A DNA stretch of 64,000 bases from Cryptomeria japonica (GCF_030272615.1 NC_081413.1:448550538-448614537), one strand, 5' to 3'. Positions 10,933-23,233 are shown, numbered from the stretch's first letter. Numbers and translations: made by a program. Notes: generated from the sequence alone by a model not told the origin.

Positions 10933-11196
10933 GACAATTCTTAAAAATTAGGGTTTGACAATTAACCTCTTAATTTTGTGAATTTGATTTGCAAATTGAA
11001 CAAGACAATGAAGAAATTGAATTTGACAAACAAAGAAATTTTCAGATCTAAGACAATAACAAGCAATGTTTACAAAACACAAGTTCAATTTCAATTTTAA
11101 AAACTAGGGTTTTGAATGACTTAACCACTAAGTTTGCAGAAAATTAACACTTGTAAATGAAAAATATGCAATGATTTTCAGAATAAAGAATGTAAG
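10933..11196 (-). other. E2 leader
   Basis: AT-rich, non-coding, between the PBS and gag. It is full of AAACTAGGG and TTTCAATTT words like the E1 leader. Confidence 0.5.
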
Positions 11197-11212
11197 ACGT
11201 CGGGTTCACCAA
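11197..11212 (-). promoter_or_regulatory. E2 primer binding site
   Basis: The minus strand reads TGGTGAACCCGACG two bases after the LTR. It begins with the TGG expected opposite a tRNA CCA end and is unlike the Met-type site of the copia elements and G3. Some Tat/Ogre elements use Arg tRNA, but I cannot confirm which tRNA fits here. Confidence 0.6.
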
Positions 11213-11214
11213 AA

Positions 11215-12433
11215 TGTAATGGTGAAAAAGGGTGAATGACGGAGAGATTAAGTGGAGAGATTAAGAGGAAATATTTTCTTCCCTCTATGGAGAGATGAAA
11301 GTTTCACTGTGGATTTCCCTTCAAACACCTTATTCACATTACATTTAAAAGAGGGGGAATTCACTAGATCCAATCTTTTAGGGCAGAGATTGAATGCTAA
11401 ATGAATTGATAATGGGATAGAAATGATAGGCTAACCCCTCTTTTAGAATGGAAAATGATTGAATTATGTTAAATGTAAAATTAACACATAACTGATTATA
11501 ACTTGAGATAGAAGCATGAGATGAAGTTGTGCACTTGGATCTAGTTATAATATATCGAGACGAAGATTCCTTATGAATTTGAGGAAAAGTTGTTAGGACC
11601 ATGTTGAAAGTGTCCACAGTCCTCCGAAAAATCCATGAAATGAAAAGGTTTTTTCTGCCTCTACCAATGGAGTCCAAATCTGCAAACATAGCTATGCACC
11701 TACAAACTACATAGAGAAAAGAGAGGAAAAGGGGTTGGGATTGGGGGTTTGCCTTCAGGTCAAACCTCAATTTTGGAATTAACCAAATGATGAAAGAAAG
11801 TACTCGTAAGTAAATGTAATGAAAGACTAAAATGTAAGTCACCTTAAGGGAGGTTGTAGATAGAATTGCTTGTATTGAATTGAATGTTGAAAGGGATCTC
11901 CTCTTCAATGGTTGAATCCTTGACTTAAATACAACACCTAGCATTGAAGGGAGACTTCAGAATGCTCAATGTTGTAAAGGAATGCTTGAATGCTCTTGAA
12001 TGCTTGATCTCATGCCCACCTTATTGCTTCTTGAACTCATTTTCTTGTTCCAACCCCTGCAAATGAGAGGGCAAATACAACTTATATATCCATCAATTAG
12101 GGTTAATTGACTGATTTTTCGTCACAAAATGACTCAAGGAAAGTTTTTCCCACTCAATGCAAAGTCTAATGCATAGATAGGATGGGGGGGTAGGAAATAG
12201 GGTAAGGACATGGGCACCACGCCCCTGTCCTAGGAGGATAGGGGTACCATGCCCCTGTCCTGCCCTTGTCTTAGGACAGGAAGTGGGTTCAAGCAGTGTG
12301 GAGGGCAGGACAAGGTAGTTCCTAGGGGTTGAGCAAGTCTGGGGTCTTCGATTAGGGTTGGGGATTTGAATCACCAACGTGAAGACCCTAATATGGTCAA
12401 TAATTGCAAGGGTTGCAATTTCATGACACTACA
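11215..12433 (-). repeat. E2 5' LTR (1219 bp)
   Basis: Plus-strand TGTAATGG...CATGACACTACA. It lies next to the PBS, which makes it the 5' LTR on the minus strand. TATA box on the minus strand at 12081-12089. Confidence 0.88.
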
Positions 12434-14450
12434 TCAGGTAAGACTCCTTATGAGTTATGGTTTGATCATGTTCCTACAGTTAGATATTTCTAAATTTTTG
12501 GAGGCAAATGTTATATCAAGAGAGATGAGGATATAGGAAATTTTGATGCAAGATGGGATGAAGGAATCTTCTCGGGTTATTCTACTAAGAGCCAGGCCTA
12601 CCGGTGTTACAACAAGAGACTAAGGAAGATAGTAGAAAGTGCAAATGTGAAAGTTGATGAATGACATGGAAAGGAGATTAGAGCATGTGGATATGAGTTT
12701 GATGATCAAGATGTTATTTGAAAGCTTGTGCGGAGTGAGATCTTAAATCAGAATGCTCCAGTAGAGATAGTTAATCTGGATATTTCTTTTGCTAGTGAAT
12801 AAGTTCAAGAGCCTAAGAATCAGAACAATCAAAAGACTCCAAGGTATGTAAGATTGAATCATTCAAAAAATCAAATTATAGGTGATAAAAATAAAGGTGT
12901 GATGACTAGGAGAAGGGTTGTTGCTGAAGAGATATGTTTAATTTTCTAGATTGAGCCTAAAGATGTTCTAGAAGCATGTAAAGATGAAAATTGGATAAAT
13001 CTATGGAAGAAGAGTTGTTTATCAGATTGAGAAGAATAACACATGGGAGCCTGTTCTGAGACCTAAAGACAAGAATGTGATTGGCCCTAAATGGTTGTTC
13101 CGAAATAAACTGAATGAAGTCGGTGAAGTGGTTAGAAACAAAGAAATATTGGTATGTAAGGGATGTTCACAAATGGAAGGAATTTTTTATGAGGAGAATT
13201 TTTCTCTAGTAGCTAGAATTGAAGCAATTAGATTATTTCTTGCATATGATGCTTATAATAATTTCAAGGTGTATCAGATGGATGTTAAGTTAGCCTTTTT
13301 GAATGGTGATTTGGATGAGGAAGTCTACATTGAGCAACCCCATGGATTTTCACTATCAAATGAAGGTCACATGGTATGCAAATTGAAGAAATAACTCTAT
13401 GGATTGAAGCAAGCCCCCATAGCCTAGTACTCTAGATTGGACAAGTATCTGATGAAGTTGGGATTTTGTAAAGGTACTATTGATAGTAATTTGTACTTTA
13501 AGGTTGATAATGATAATATTTTGATTGTTGAAGTTTTTGTTGATGATATTATTTTTGGAGGAGATGATGACTTGAGTATGAACTTTGTTGATGATATACA
13601 AAAGGAATTGAGATGTCTATGATAGGTGAGATGAAATTTTTCTTAGGATTGCAGATTACACAATTGACAAAGGCATTTCCATTTATCAATCTAAGTGTGT
13701 GAAGGAATTGTTGGAACTCCTATGGTGACTAGATGAAAGTTGTCTAAGAATGATGAATCTCAAAAGGTTAATCAGACTTTGTATAGATCTATGGTTGGTG
13801 GATTGTTGTAGTTGACTCATACTAGACCAGATTGCATGTTGTTTGTCTTTGTGCTAGATTTCAAGCTGATCCGAAAGAGTCTCATGTTACTATTGTGGAA
13901 AGGATTTTCAGATACTTGAAGGGGACAGTTGACTATGGTTTATAGTATCCAAAGAGTAGTTATTTCATGCTATGTTCTCATACTGATGTTGATTTGGCAA
14001 GTGATGTTGATGACCGACAGAGCACTACTGATGGGGCTTTCTTTCTTGGAAATAAATTAGTTTCATGGTCCAATAAGAAATAGGATGCTATATCTCTATC
14101 TACCATTGAATTTGAATGCATTGTTGCTGCTAGCAAGTGCACTCAAGTAGTTTAGATGAATTAGATGTTGAAGGATATTAGAGTTGTGTATGATGAGCCT
14201 ACTCTTATATACTGTTATCATTCAGGTGCTATCAATATTTCTAATATTTTGTTACTACATTCTAAAATAAAGCATATATCAATTATCATTTATTGAGGGA
14301 GAAAGTCAGTTATGAAGAAGCTAGATTGGAATTTTGTATCTACAAAGTATTAGATTGTAGATATTTTTAGTAAGACTTTTCCTACCAATAAATTTGTCTA
14401 TTTGAGAGACAAGTTAGGGGTCTCTACCCCTCCTGATGAGAGCTAGATGC
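12434..14450 (+). pseudogene. Copia-B pol: integrase C-terminus, RT and RNase H
   Basis: Resumes with GKTPYELWFDHVPT, then GGKCYIKRDEDIGNF and DEGIFSGYSTKSQAYRCYNK, the standard copia integrase tail. RT starts near 13077 (GPKWLFRNKLNEVGEVVRNK), with VYQMDVKLAFLNGDLDEEVY and the catalytic FVDDIIFGG near 13530-13556. RNase H words (about 13930-14430) include GTVDYGL, FFLGNKLVSWSNKK and a degraded KHISI-YH-LREK segment. Stops and frameshifts are frequent from 12490 on. The product would have copied the element's RNA and inserted the DNA. Confidence 0.85.
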
Positions 14451-14773
14451 ATTGAGTTGCATTAATCTATTGGACTTCAGAGTCTTATCTTCTTATCTAA
14501 ATTAATGAGTGGGTGTTGCTACTCAGGCAGAGTAGTCAGTGGGTGACTCAGACTTGTGAGTTTATCCTATGGGGGGAGAGAAGCATGATTTTTATTCTGT
14601 CTTTGGCATTGTTGTCAAAGGAGGAGAGAAGCATGTGAAAAACTACTTTATATTTGAAGCTTTGTGTGCATGATCTTAGGGGGAGTTTGATGGTGATTGT
14701 TGATGTTGGTTTATTCCTTTGCATTCATTGTTTTTCACATTCATTTGTTGTCATCAATGTCAAAGGGGGAGAT
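14451..14773 (+). other. Copia-B 3' untranslated region with two PPTs
   Basis: The PPT next to the LTR is TCAAAGGGGGAGAT (14760-14773). A second copy, TCAAAGGAGGAGAGA (14615-14629), lies about 145 bases upstream, each preceded by a TTG-TGTC or ATCAATGTC word. Copia-C and Copia-D have the same doubling. Confidence 0.65.
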
Positions 14774-16111
14774 TGTTTGATATTGCTATTGCTAGGGTAT
14801 CTTGTTGTCATTGATGTCAACATATTCCCATGTTCTGGTGATCTCGTGATTGTAGTGAGTTCATCTAGTTGGTTTATCTTTTTGATGTTTAACCAAATAG
14901 ATATACTTCATTCTTTATTGATTTCATCATGTTGTGTGGTGATTTGATTGAGTTGAGGATTCTGGTATGAAGATTATTTTTTTAGTATTTTGTGGTTGGC
15001 AGAGTCTGGTATTTGATCTGTTGTGCTCCGGTATTATCATATTTTAAGTTGCAGATTTGGGAGAGTGTTTTGGATGTTCGTGGGTATATTCATTTAAGAT
15101 GGTTCATGATTTGGTGCTCCTCAAGTTATCTTTCTAGTCTGAATTACTATTGTTAAGTGTTCTTCAAAGTTAGCATGTTGATCGATGCAGATTTGATTAA
15201 GTGGTGTTGGTGTAGCTATTGTCAATGGTTCTAACATGCTTATTGGTGTTTCTTGATTGTGTCCCATTTGTTTTTGTGGTCCGCATTTATCATTGTGCAC
15301 GTTATTGAAGATATTTTGGGTCTGGTGATATTCTTCGTGTTATGCGGTATTTTCGGTGATGTAGCATGTTGCGATTGATCTTGGCAAGATTTCTAGTGGT
15401 GATGCATTTTTGAGGATTTTATTTGAATCCATGCTATATCATCTATGACTGTATACTGGTTTGGTGGTTTATTTATGTATCATGTGATGTAATTTTGTAA
15501 TTGGGTATTAAGGGTTTGAGTTGACCTTGTAGTCAAGGTTGATGAATTATATAAATAGGTGTTGTATTCATGTAATTAATGTATGGTGGTTGTCTCTGCA
15601 TTATCAGAGAGTAGTGTATGTGAGAATTAGCAAATTCATCTTTCAGTATGGTGTATTAAGCATTGAATGTTGTAGAGCAGACAAATGTGCTTAACCAAAA
15701 CTATCATCAAGCATTAGGAGATGCTATTTTCTCATTTCATCTTAACCAAATTATAGTTTGAATATTATTGTAAGGTAGTGAACCTTCCCTGAGGGTTGGA
15801 GCCTTCTAGGTCATTTTATTTTGAGTAGTGAGCTCTAGGTAGTGTGACTAATTGCATTGCATTCCCATTGTAATATTTACACATACTACTGCAGAGTATC
15901 ATCTTATTGTGGATAGGTCCCACCATGGTTTTTCCCTTAACCATGTTTTCCACATCAAAATCTTGGTTTTATGTGTGTTTTTGTTATTGTGTTCATCTTT
16001 ATTATTGTTGCAGTTGATTAGATTTGAGATTTTTCTTAATTTGTTTAATTCAGTGAAAACTGATTCACCCTCAACCCCCCTCTTAGTTTTCCTTCATTGT
16101 TGTTGCCAGTA
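14774..16111 (+). repeat. Copia-B 3' LTR (about 1.34 kb)
   Basis: Starts TGTTTGATATTGC after the PPT and ends near GTTGCCAGTA, a degraded form of the ...CAACA end. It contains TATATAAATA (15548-15557), the likely TATA box, a GGTTTTTCCCTTAACCATG block, and the terminal GATTCACCCTCAACCCCCCTC word, which is the complement of the start of the minus-strand copia LTRs here. Confidence 0.75.
15548..15557 (+). promoter_or_regulatory. TATA box in Copia-B LTR
   Basis: TATATAAATA followed about 30 bases later by the likely start of the transcript. The Copia-D left LTR has ATGTATAAATAAATG at the equivalent place (about 38310). Confidence 0.5.
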
Positions 16112-17160
16112 GGTGCTTGTTTTGGAATTTCTAATTGATTTAATATTTGTTGTGTTTGTGCACCATTGTTTTCTCTATTAGTTTCCTTGATCGAAGGTCT
16201 TGCTAAAAAATTTTGTTTTGTTTGTGCATAAGTCATCATATATGTTGAACTTGGATGCAGGTAAGTGTCTCATTGCACCATTGGATTAGTCTAAACATCG
16301 GTAATTTAAAGCATCCTTGTAGTAAAGTGTTCTTGCATTTCCAATTGTGAATCAACTTGAGGATCTTGCGATACCTTTTCTTGTGTTACATCCTTTTTTT
16401 GTGTTAAATTCGCTAATGTTTTAGTCATCATCATTTGATCTTGCAAAAATGGTGTCGTATTATACAGTGGATTATTGACTACCTCAAACATTTCTTTTGG
16501 TGGAATATTCACACTTAAAGATTTAGATGCATGCTTCCTAGTTAATGTAGTTGGATCCTCTTATTGTTATTAACTTCATTTTGAGGAGACTCTAAACTTA
16601 AGAGATTGTCTACATCATGTTTAGTTTGAACATTATCCTAACCATTTGAGGTTGTATTGAAAATCTTCATCATATCCATATATTTTTGGGGATAGATTTG
16701 AAACATTTTGCTCAAAAATTTATCTATTTTCCTTGCCATTTTGGGGTTGTTAATGACCATATCAATTTCTTTGGAGGTGTTTAAATCTGATGGGTTATTT
16801 GGATCCATTTCTTGTTGAAGATATTTGTTTGATCCAAATCACTGTAAAAATTGTGTTCCCCATATGACATTGGGGGTTGCATGACATGTTGTGGGTTCAA
16901 TTGATTAACATCAAATGGTGAACTCCCTAACGGTGTCAATGGAACACATCCACATCCTTTTTTCATTAGCACAAATATGGGTTCATAGTGTGGAGGAGGT
17001 CCTAATTGTACCATCCCATATTGTGGTAATGCACATTGCTTGATGGACCCACATTGGAATCAAGTGTTTGGGTCTGATATTGTTGAATTTGTGTTTTTGG
17101 TATGTTATCCATTGGAAATGACATTGCTTGATATGCAGATTCATGTAGTTTCTTTGACTT
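16112..17160 (-). pseudogene. Decayed coding sequence of unknown family (Asn/Gln-rich)
   Basis: The minus strand reads as protein over about 1 kb with few breaks. In order: LVAYIRSKSKKLHESAYQ (about 17150), LGPPPHYEPIFVLMKKGCGC (about 17000), MDPNNPSDLNTSKEIDMV, then KMARKIDKFLSKMFQIYP (about 16740), MNIPPKEMFEVVNNPLY (about 16512) and TYAQTKQNFLARPSIKE (about 16230). At least two frameshifts and three stops are needed. The upstream end follows a CATCCTTTTAG sequence that would serve as a splice acceptor. Copia-B interrupts it at 16111. I do not recognise the family; a gag-like or transposon protein, or a host gene fragment, are all possible. Confidence 0.45.
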
Positions 17161-18101
17161 AGACCTTATGTATGCAACTAATGCTACCTAAAAGGATGAC
17201 AATGCAACTTATGTTTTTGTGATTTTTTAAGTTTCCAAATAAAAATGATATGTAACTTAAATGAAACGTATATTTTTGTTGTATTTTTGAATTTTTCAAA
17301 TGACAATGAGATGATTTTGAAAATGGGATAGCTTCAAAGATCTGACCTCCTATGCCAGTAAATAGAAGGATTTTGAAAATTTAAAAGAATAGGTTTTTAA
17401 GTTTGGGCATATATTCAAGTGGCCATACATGTTGTGTTTTTCTCAATTAAGAGGCCTCCCAGCCCTTGCAATTTTTTTACAACACTATGGGTACTAGAGG
17501 AGACTTACATCGATATGATACATCGGTACTTGTTGTGTATGATTTTCCTCACATACACATTTATTTATAATGGCTTGGAAGGGCTTGGCCTTAGCCTATT
17601 ACCACTTGGGTTGTTCCCTCTCACGCAGCCTTATTGGCTACTTGGGAGGCATGCCCTCTACCTAAAAAGAAAAAATGAGCATAGCTAACACTTTTATCTT
17701 GTACCCAGGACCCCGAAAATAAGGGGAGAGGATATTGTGTTTTAGTAGTGGTTCTACTCATGTGCATAGTTGTGCCAAGAAAAGTAAACACATGTTCATT
17801 TTAAATCCCAAATTGAAATGTTGTCTAACTACTAAAATCAAAGATAATCTATTTCAACTTTTAGTCTTTGACAACATCCTGCATCAAATACGTTAGTAGT
17901 TTTGGTTTATGTCTTCTTCCTAATGAATGTCAAGGTGTTAAACAAATTATCAATAGAACAAAAACCCTAGCATCTGATAATAAGTTGATTCTGAAATGAG
18001 TCAAAGATAAAATCCAACAGTATACCTAACATTCAGTCTCTACAAGTACACATAATAGAAACCACACTGGCGCAGAATAGAGGAGACACCTACATAGTTC
18101 T
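17161..18101. other. AT-rich spacer, no gene seen
   Basis: A short plus-strand frame at 17419-17688 has no recognisable domain. Nothing else is supportable. Confidence 0.5.
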
Positions 18102-18185
18102 AACTCACACCTGTGCATTTCCAACTCACACCTATGTAATCTCAAGCCACACCTATACAATCACAGGCCACAACTTGAACAATTG
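18102..18185 (+). repeat. 21-bp tandem repeat array, 4 units
   Basis: Four adjacent 21-base units starting at 18102, 18123, 18144 and 18165, with consensus like AACTCACACCTATGCAATCTC and drift in the last unit. The unit is exactly seven codons long, and in this frame each unit begins with a H-L-type word (NSHLCIS, NSHLCNL, KPHLYNH). Confidence 0.75.
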
Positions 18186-18719
18186 TCTAGTGCACCTACA
18201 AATCCAAGATACAAACTTAGACAAAGACCAAATTTTGCTAATAAGAAGCTAATATGATCATGTAAACTCTAATTTTAATGTAAAAAGCCCTATTGGACTC
18301 CATAATTCCATATAATTGTGATTCATGATTCAATTTTAGCACATCATAAGGTGAATTCCCACTTATTTAAGTGATTAAAAACCCTATATATAGAAATGGA
18401 AAGATTTTGAGCCCTTCAAAGCTAAATGTAGAGCTTACCTTCTTGCAAACCCTAATTAAGATAAGGCATGAATTTGGTTGTTCATTTTCATCCTACTTAG
18501 ACTATGTGAGTTCATTTAACCTTTAGGAATCCTAATTACACAAATTGAATCAAAATTGTAACAAACTTGCAAGATTTGAGTTCATTTTAAGCTCAATTTA
18601 GATAAAATTTGTTGTTCTGGAACCCCAATCTAACCCTACAACCAAAACAAATTGATTAATTTTAAAATTCAAAGCATCCTAAGCAAGTGTGGAGAACATA
18701 GCTACAGGTTCTCAACTTT
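18186..18719. other. AT-rich spacer between the two 21-bp arrays
   Basis: No coding or structural feature seen. Confidence 0.4.
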
Positions 18720-18803
18720 GGGCAACAAGTGTGCAATTCCAAGCCACACTAATCCAATTCTAGACCACACCTATGCAACTTTAGGGCACAAGTGTGCAGA
18801 AGT
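18720..18803 (+). repeat. Second 21-bp array, 4 units, related to the first
   Basis: Units start at 18720, 18741, 18762 and 18783 (for example AAGCCACACTAATCCAATTCT, AGACCACACCTATGCAACTTT split at 20 bases or fewer per word). Same period and same CCACACCTATGCAA core as 18102-18185. It lies in a plus-strand open frame of 62 codons (18652-18840). Confidence 0.7.
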
Positions 18804-19770
18804 AGTGTGCAAGTGCACAAAAACTCTGAGAAAGGTCTGAGAGGCTCCTTCTTATATAACTTTGACTTTCGAATCACTCAAACACACTCAAAAGACATAG
18901 GTTATTCATATTCACATCAGGTTCACTAGAAAATGTGAGGTAGGAATTAGGAAAAAGTAGCATAACATAAATTAAGCCAACCACAAAATCCTAAATGCTA
19001 TGAATTAACCCCTAACACAATCAATAAAGGCGGGAAGACAAGACACTAAAACTAAAATGCAAACCATCACAATGTGTGTCCTTCATTGTTATTCTTTCTC
19101 CTTCAAATTGGTGTTTGTGGATCTCGCCTACAAGTGCAAATACAGTTGAAAGCAAATTGGATGACAAGATGATAGTGAAATGGACACCATAAGGATACTA
19201 GAAGTGTGGTTGTTAAAATGATTGAAAAGAGACTAAATTGATAGGAGAAAGGTGTCTAAATTGATGTGAGAAATTGAAAAAGGCAATAAAATAAAAAATT
19301 AGCATGATTGAGAGATAAAATATGACAATTGTTGTGTTCAAAATTATGACAAGTTGTTATGCCAGAAATATGACAAATTGAGAGAAAATCATGCTTCCTA
19401 ATTATGACAAAATTAGCCTGAAAAAGAGCTCATGATTTATGAGAAATTGAGCACAAAAAGGGGATCCAAATTAGTGGACAAAAATAGTGATGAAATTAGG
19501 TGGCAAACAGGTGGAAGAAATTAATAATTTTTCATTTATTAAAGTCTCCAAAAAGGATAATTATTTAAATTTAAAATTTAATTATAACATGAGACATAGG
19601 ATAAATGAAATTAATTCATTTTACCTAAAGGGATGCTAGAAGGAATTAATAATTAAAGAATTATTAAACCGTATAAAAGAGTAAATGGATTAGGCCACAA
19701 TTATGTCATAAGACAATTAACACAAAAAACAAATGATTTCGATCATGATTAAAATGATAATTAACAAGGA
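18804..19770. other. AT-rich spacer, no gene seen
   Basis: Contains scattered TATGACAA and AAATTGAG words. No coding signal. Confidence 0.4.
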
Positions 19771-20340
19771 CCTCATATTTATTGACAAAGACCAATGACA
19801 AATAGATTGAGAATGACAAAAGAGACTGATTTGAAAACAAGCAATTGATAAAGGATCAATGACTGATCGATCCAAATTGACAAGGATTGATGACTAATTG
19901 AGACCGATGATAAATTGGTCAAAGAATGATAAACGAGGTTGATTTGATGAAGATTGATGAAGATCAATGACTAATCAATGAGTGATGATTTAAGATTGAA
20001 AAATGATACAAATTGATTCAAATTTATTGATGATCGATCAAAGGATAAATGATACTACAAATGAAAAAGATTTAGAACAAACCCTAACTAGCACCAATTA
20101 GGATTAAAATGATGTCCAATCAATATGACAATTTGATCATGATCACTGGTTAAGAATAGAAATTGATATTGACAAGACCTTATTCAAATTCAAGAAGATG
20201 GAATCGGATAGGAAAAGAATACAAAGGAATGACATAATATCACCAAATGATAAAGATTGAATGTGTGACATAGAGGAAGGTGTTGGAAAATATGAAAACC
20301 CTAAAAGAAGGTAACTCAGACATGTTAAAGTATGACACCA
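19771..20340. repeat. Low-complexity tract of degenerate GATGA/AAATTGA words
   Basis: Repeated GATCAATGACTAAT, ATTGATGAAGAT and GATAAATTG words without a fixed period. It looks like an eroded simple repeat. Confidence 0.5.
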
Positions 20341-22144
20341 CATGCGTTGACCATTTTTAGATGCCTACACTTTTAATTCATATGCCCTTATCCTATATGT
20401 ATTGTGTAACTCTAAGAGACAGAACCATATTGTGCATCAAGGAGGAGAAGAGCAATAGAAGAGACATTATTGGATTTGACAAGGATTTTTCATTTATTTG
20501 ATTTATTCATTTTCATTGTTGAGTTTCTCAGTAGGATTTTATTGTTGTTGCAATTGATTTTTCTATTTAGATTAGGTTTTGTGGTTGTCTCTTAATCTGA
20601 TTAGCATGGTGAATTTCCCTCATGCACAACCCTAACATAATAAAAAAACTCAACCAAGAGCTCCCAAAAGAAATATTCAAACCACAATATCCAAACCAAT
20701 AAGATACAACTACACATCCTTCATCAATAGAACCAAATATGTCAAAGCCTCATTGCAATACAAAGGTAGAATCCAGGACCTCCACATGACACCAACACCC
20801 ATTGCAAAATATAATCCATCTTCTAATCAATTATTGTCCATGGCTCACAATACATTATAATTACAATAGCTTAGAACAAAAACCTTGAAATAAAGAAGAT
20901 AGAACACATTATATGACTGCATAAAGCTCCCACTGAAAGTGATACCAAGTAATACATGGTATAATGAGCAACAAAATTACCTAAATTCCATTGAAAGTTA
21001 ATAGAGATTCTCTTGCAACATAATCTACTACTAAGCTTCAAATGATCAACTATATTAGGCACTCCAAATAATCATTTTCTCACTACAATCAAAATACCAA
21101 TACAATAATGGTAACCAACAACAAGGGCCTACCAAACTGAATGGTGATCATAAAATCTACAAGATGAGAACATATGCAACATCTCAAAGAATAAATACAT
21201 AATCATTGCTCAAATCTCAAATAGCTAGAAGATTAAACCCCACATCGATACCTTGCATAATAGAGAAAATCAAGCATAACATGTATATTTCCAAGAATCA
21301 AACACCAGAGTCAATGCTAGACCTAATTTTCCAAAAAAACCCACATAGGAATAACCATATATCAATAAGAACTTTCCAAGAAGCCATGCAAACATGCAAA
21401 TGTCTCTATCTGAAATACCCTAAATCTAGTCATACCATATATCTACATACCATAGATTTTAGTTAGCATATAAAACCTACAAAACCATCTTTGTAAATGT
21501 AAAATCCATTTAAACATGAAAACATTCACATTATACATATTATCTGAATAATGGAAATACAACAAATCTACAAAAACCAATAGCTAAAAATAAGAGATCG
21601 CTACAACCCAAGAAAGGAAATGAAAGTTGTCTAGGAGATTAAACCATATGAAATATTTTATATCCATAAATCTCAAAGAGATCAATGACTTATCTTCTAA
21701 TTATTTCATGTTACCATGGGTTAAAACCATGAACCCAACATAACCACTCTATTTCATAGTCCAAATAGCTGGTGTAACTCCTTGTGACCAAGATGTCCAT
21801 ACTCATCCAACATGAAAACATTCTCACTACACATGACCACAAGTTAAAGGAAAGACCATGAAAAAATAGGATGCAATCATATTATCAACCTCCATTAAGA
21901 TCCATAATAATGAGCAACTCCATGAAGATCCATAAGCATGAGCAATAAATATCCAACATAGATCACATTGAGAATATACATGTTTTCCAACTTCACAAAT
22001 TTGCAAAATAGAGTTAACACATAAAAAATTCATTACAACCCCAAAAACCTTCCATAAACCTTTAATTCCTTATAAGTGATACCCACAATCTTTTCAAGCT
22101 AAGAAACCAAAAATAGAGGAATACCCAAAACTAGTAACCTTCAA
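20341..22144. other. AT-rich spacer, no gene seen
   Basis: Only short chance frames. It may include the eroded interior of the copia relic whose LTR starts at 22158. Confidence 0.4.
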
Positions 22145-22157
22145 CTCTAATACGAAA

Positions 22158-22640
22158 TGTTGGAAAATAAACAGGTTCAATACCAAAGATTGTGATAATC
22201 AATCTCTATCCAATAAAATAATTAAAGGATTAGATTCAAGGCTTGGATATCAGCAACATTAAAATCTAAAACTCATATACAAATCTGAAACAATTGCCTT
22301 TACTATAAAAAACTAATGATTAGATCCTTCTTCTTTATGATGTCAAAAATCAACCTATTAACCATGCTTAATAAACCTATCTTATGTGAACTTATAACAA
22401 TAATAAATAATGATTAAAATTAGCATAACATAACAGCAATAAGGCATAAATAATCAATGCAACATCGACACATAACATAGGATTTACATGGAGAAACCCT
22501 TGCAGGAGAAATATCCACCAAGAAGAGAGGACAAGCTTGCATTAACAACAATAAATGTGCTTAATATTCAGTCACTTCCATTATCCTATTTTACTCCACC
22601 ATAGAAACACCTATGTACATGTGAACAACCTTATTATGCC
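22158..22640 (-). repeat. Decayed copia LTR start (minus strand), far end not located
   Basis: TCTAATACGAAATGTTGG (22145-22162) resembles the PBS/LTR junction of the other minus-strand copia elements (TTGATACCAATTGTTAGG). About 310 bases on, GGATTTACATGGAGAAACCCTTG matches the wording of the Copia-A, C and D LTRs (ACGTGGAAACCCAAATGGG). The right limit is arbitrary. Confidence 0.35.
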
Positions 22641-23233
22641 TCCCATCCATCCTTCATTCCTAGAGAGAAAACTACATTCAATTATTCCACATTTTGTTCT
22701 ACATAAAATCTACACCCAAATGCTAATTTTATAGAATGACAAGATCTCCAAAACCACCAATAAAGGTTCCCAAACAAGATTCTTCGTTACTCATGATTGT
22801 AACTCTTAGAATTCCTCCATGAAATTTTTAAATACATTGGTTTAGCTTCCAATACCTTCCCTCCAACATGGACACCTATACTTGCAAGATAAACACTACA
22901 TTAAATGTAATACATGGCCAGAAACCAAGAGACACCTATTGCCACTTCCATAATCCTACTTGGACAAGCTCATAGGTCACTTTTTTTCTACTTTCTTAAG
23001 TAATTAAATATCTTGTTTTATACATCCATAAGTGAGAAAAATAATATTAAATATTTATCTTCACAATGCACTTTTACCGCTACGACTGCAACCCATCACT
23101 CCTTATGAATGTATTACAAAAAAAAGGTGAGAATTAAATATTACAAATTATTTTTCCAATACATCCTAAGTGCCTTAGGACACATTTTCAAGGATGTTGG
23201 AACCATTTTATAGGATTTACAAGGTAGATGGCA
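22641..23233. other. Spacer, possibly remainder of the decayed LTR
   Basis: No coding and no clear LTR end seen. Confidence 0.35.

Larger units (their letters stand above)
6676..12433 (-). mobile_element. E2: complete gag/protease-only gypsy-like element
   Basis: Two LTRs (6676-7900 and 11215-12433) flank 3314 bases. On the minus strand these hold a PBS, a leader, gag with a capsid-type domain, a retropepsin-like domain, a Pro-rich/acidic tail, a 3' non-coding region and a PPT. Flanks TCAAG (6671-6675) and TCAGG (12434-12438) are a 5-bp target duplication with one change. No RT, RNase H or integrase is present. Its content parallels E1, so this layout looks like a family property. Plant gag-only LTR elements (TR-GAG type) are known; membership is inferred. 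Confidence 0.88.
6296..16111 (+). mobile_element. Copia-B: Ty1/copia element, interrupted by Copia-A and E2
   Basis: Pieces are 6296-6675 (integrase) and 12434-16111 (rest of pol, PPT, 3' LTR). Removing E2 and one target copy restores continuous coding across the break (G-D-S then G-K-T-P-Y-E-L-W). Everything upstream of the integrase lies beyond Copia-A/E1, left of the window. Domain order (integrase before RT and RNase H) makes it Ty1/copia. Multiple stops show that it is dead. Confidence 0.85.

Noticed and set aside
17419-17688. 89-codon plus-strand open frame
   Set aside because: No recognisable domain, no partner copy in the window, unclear context.
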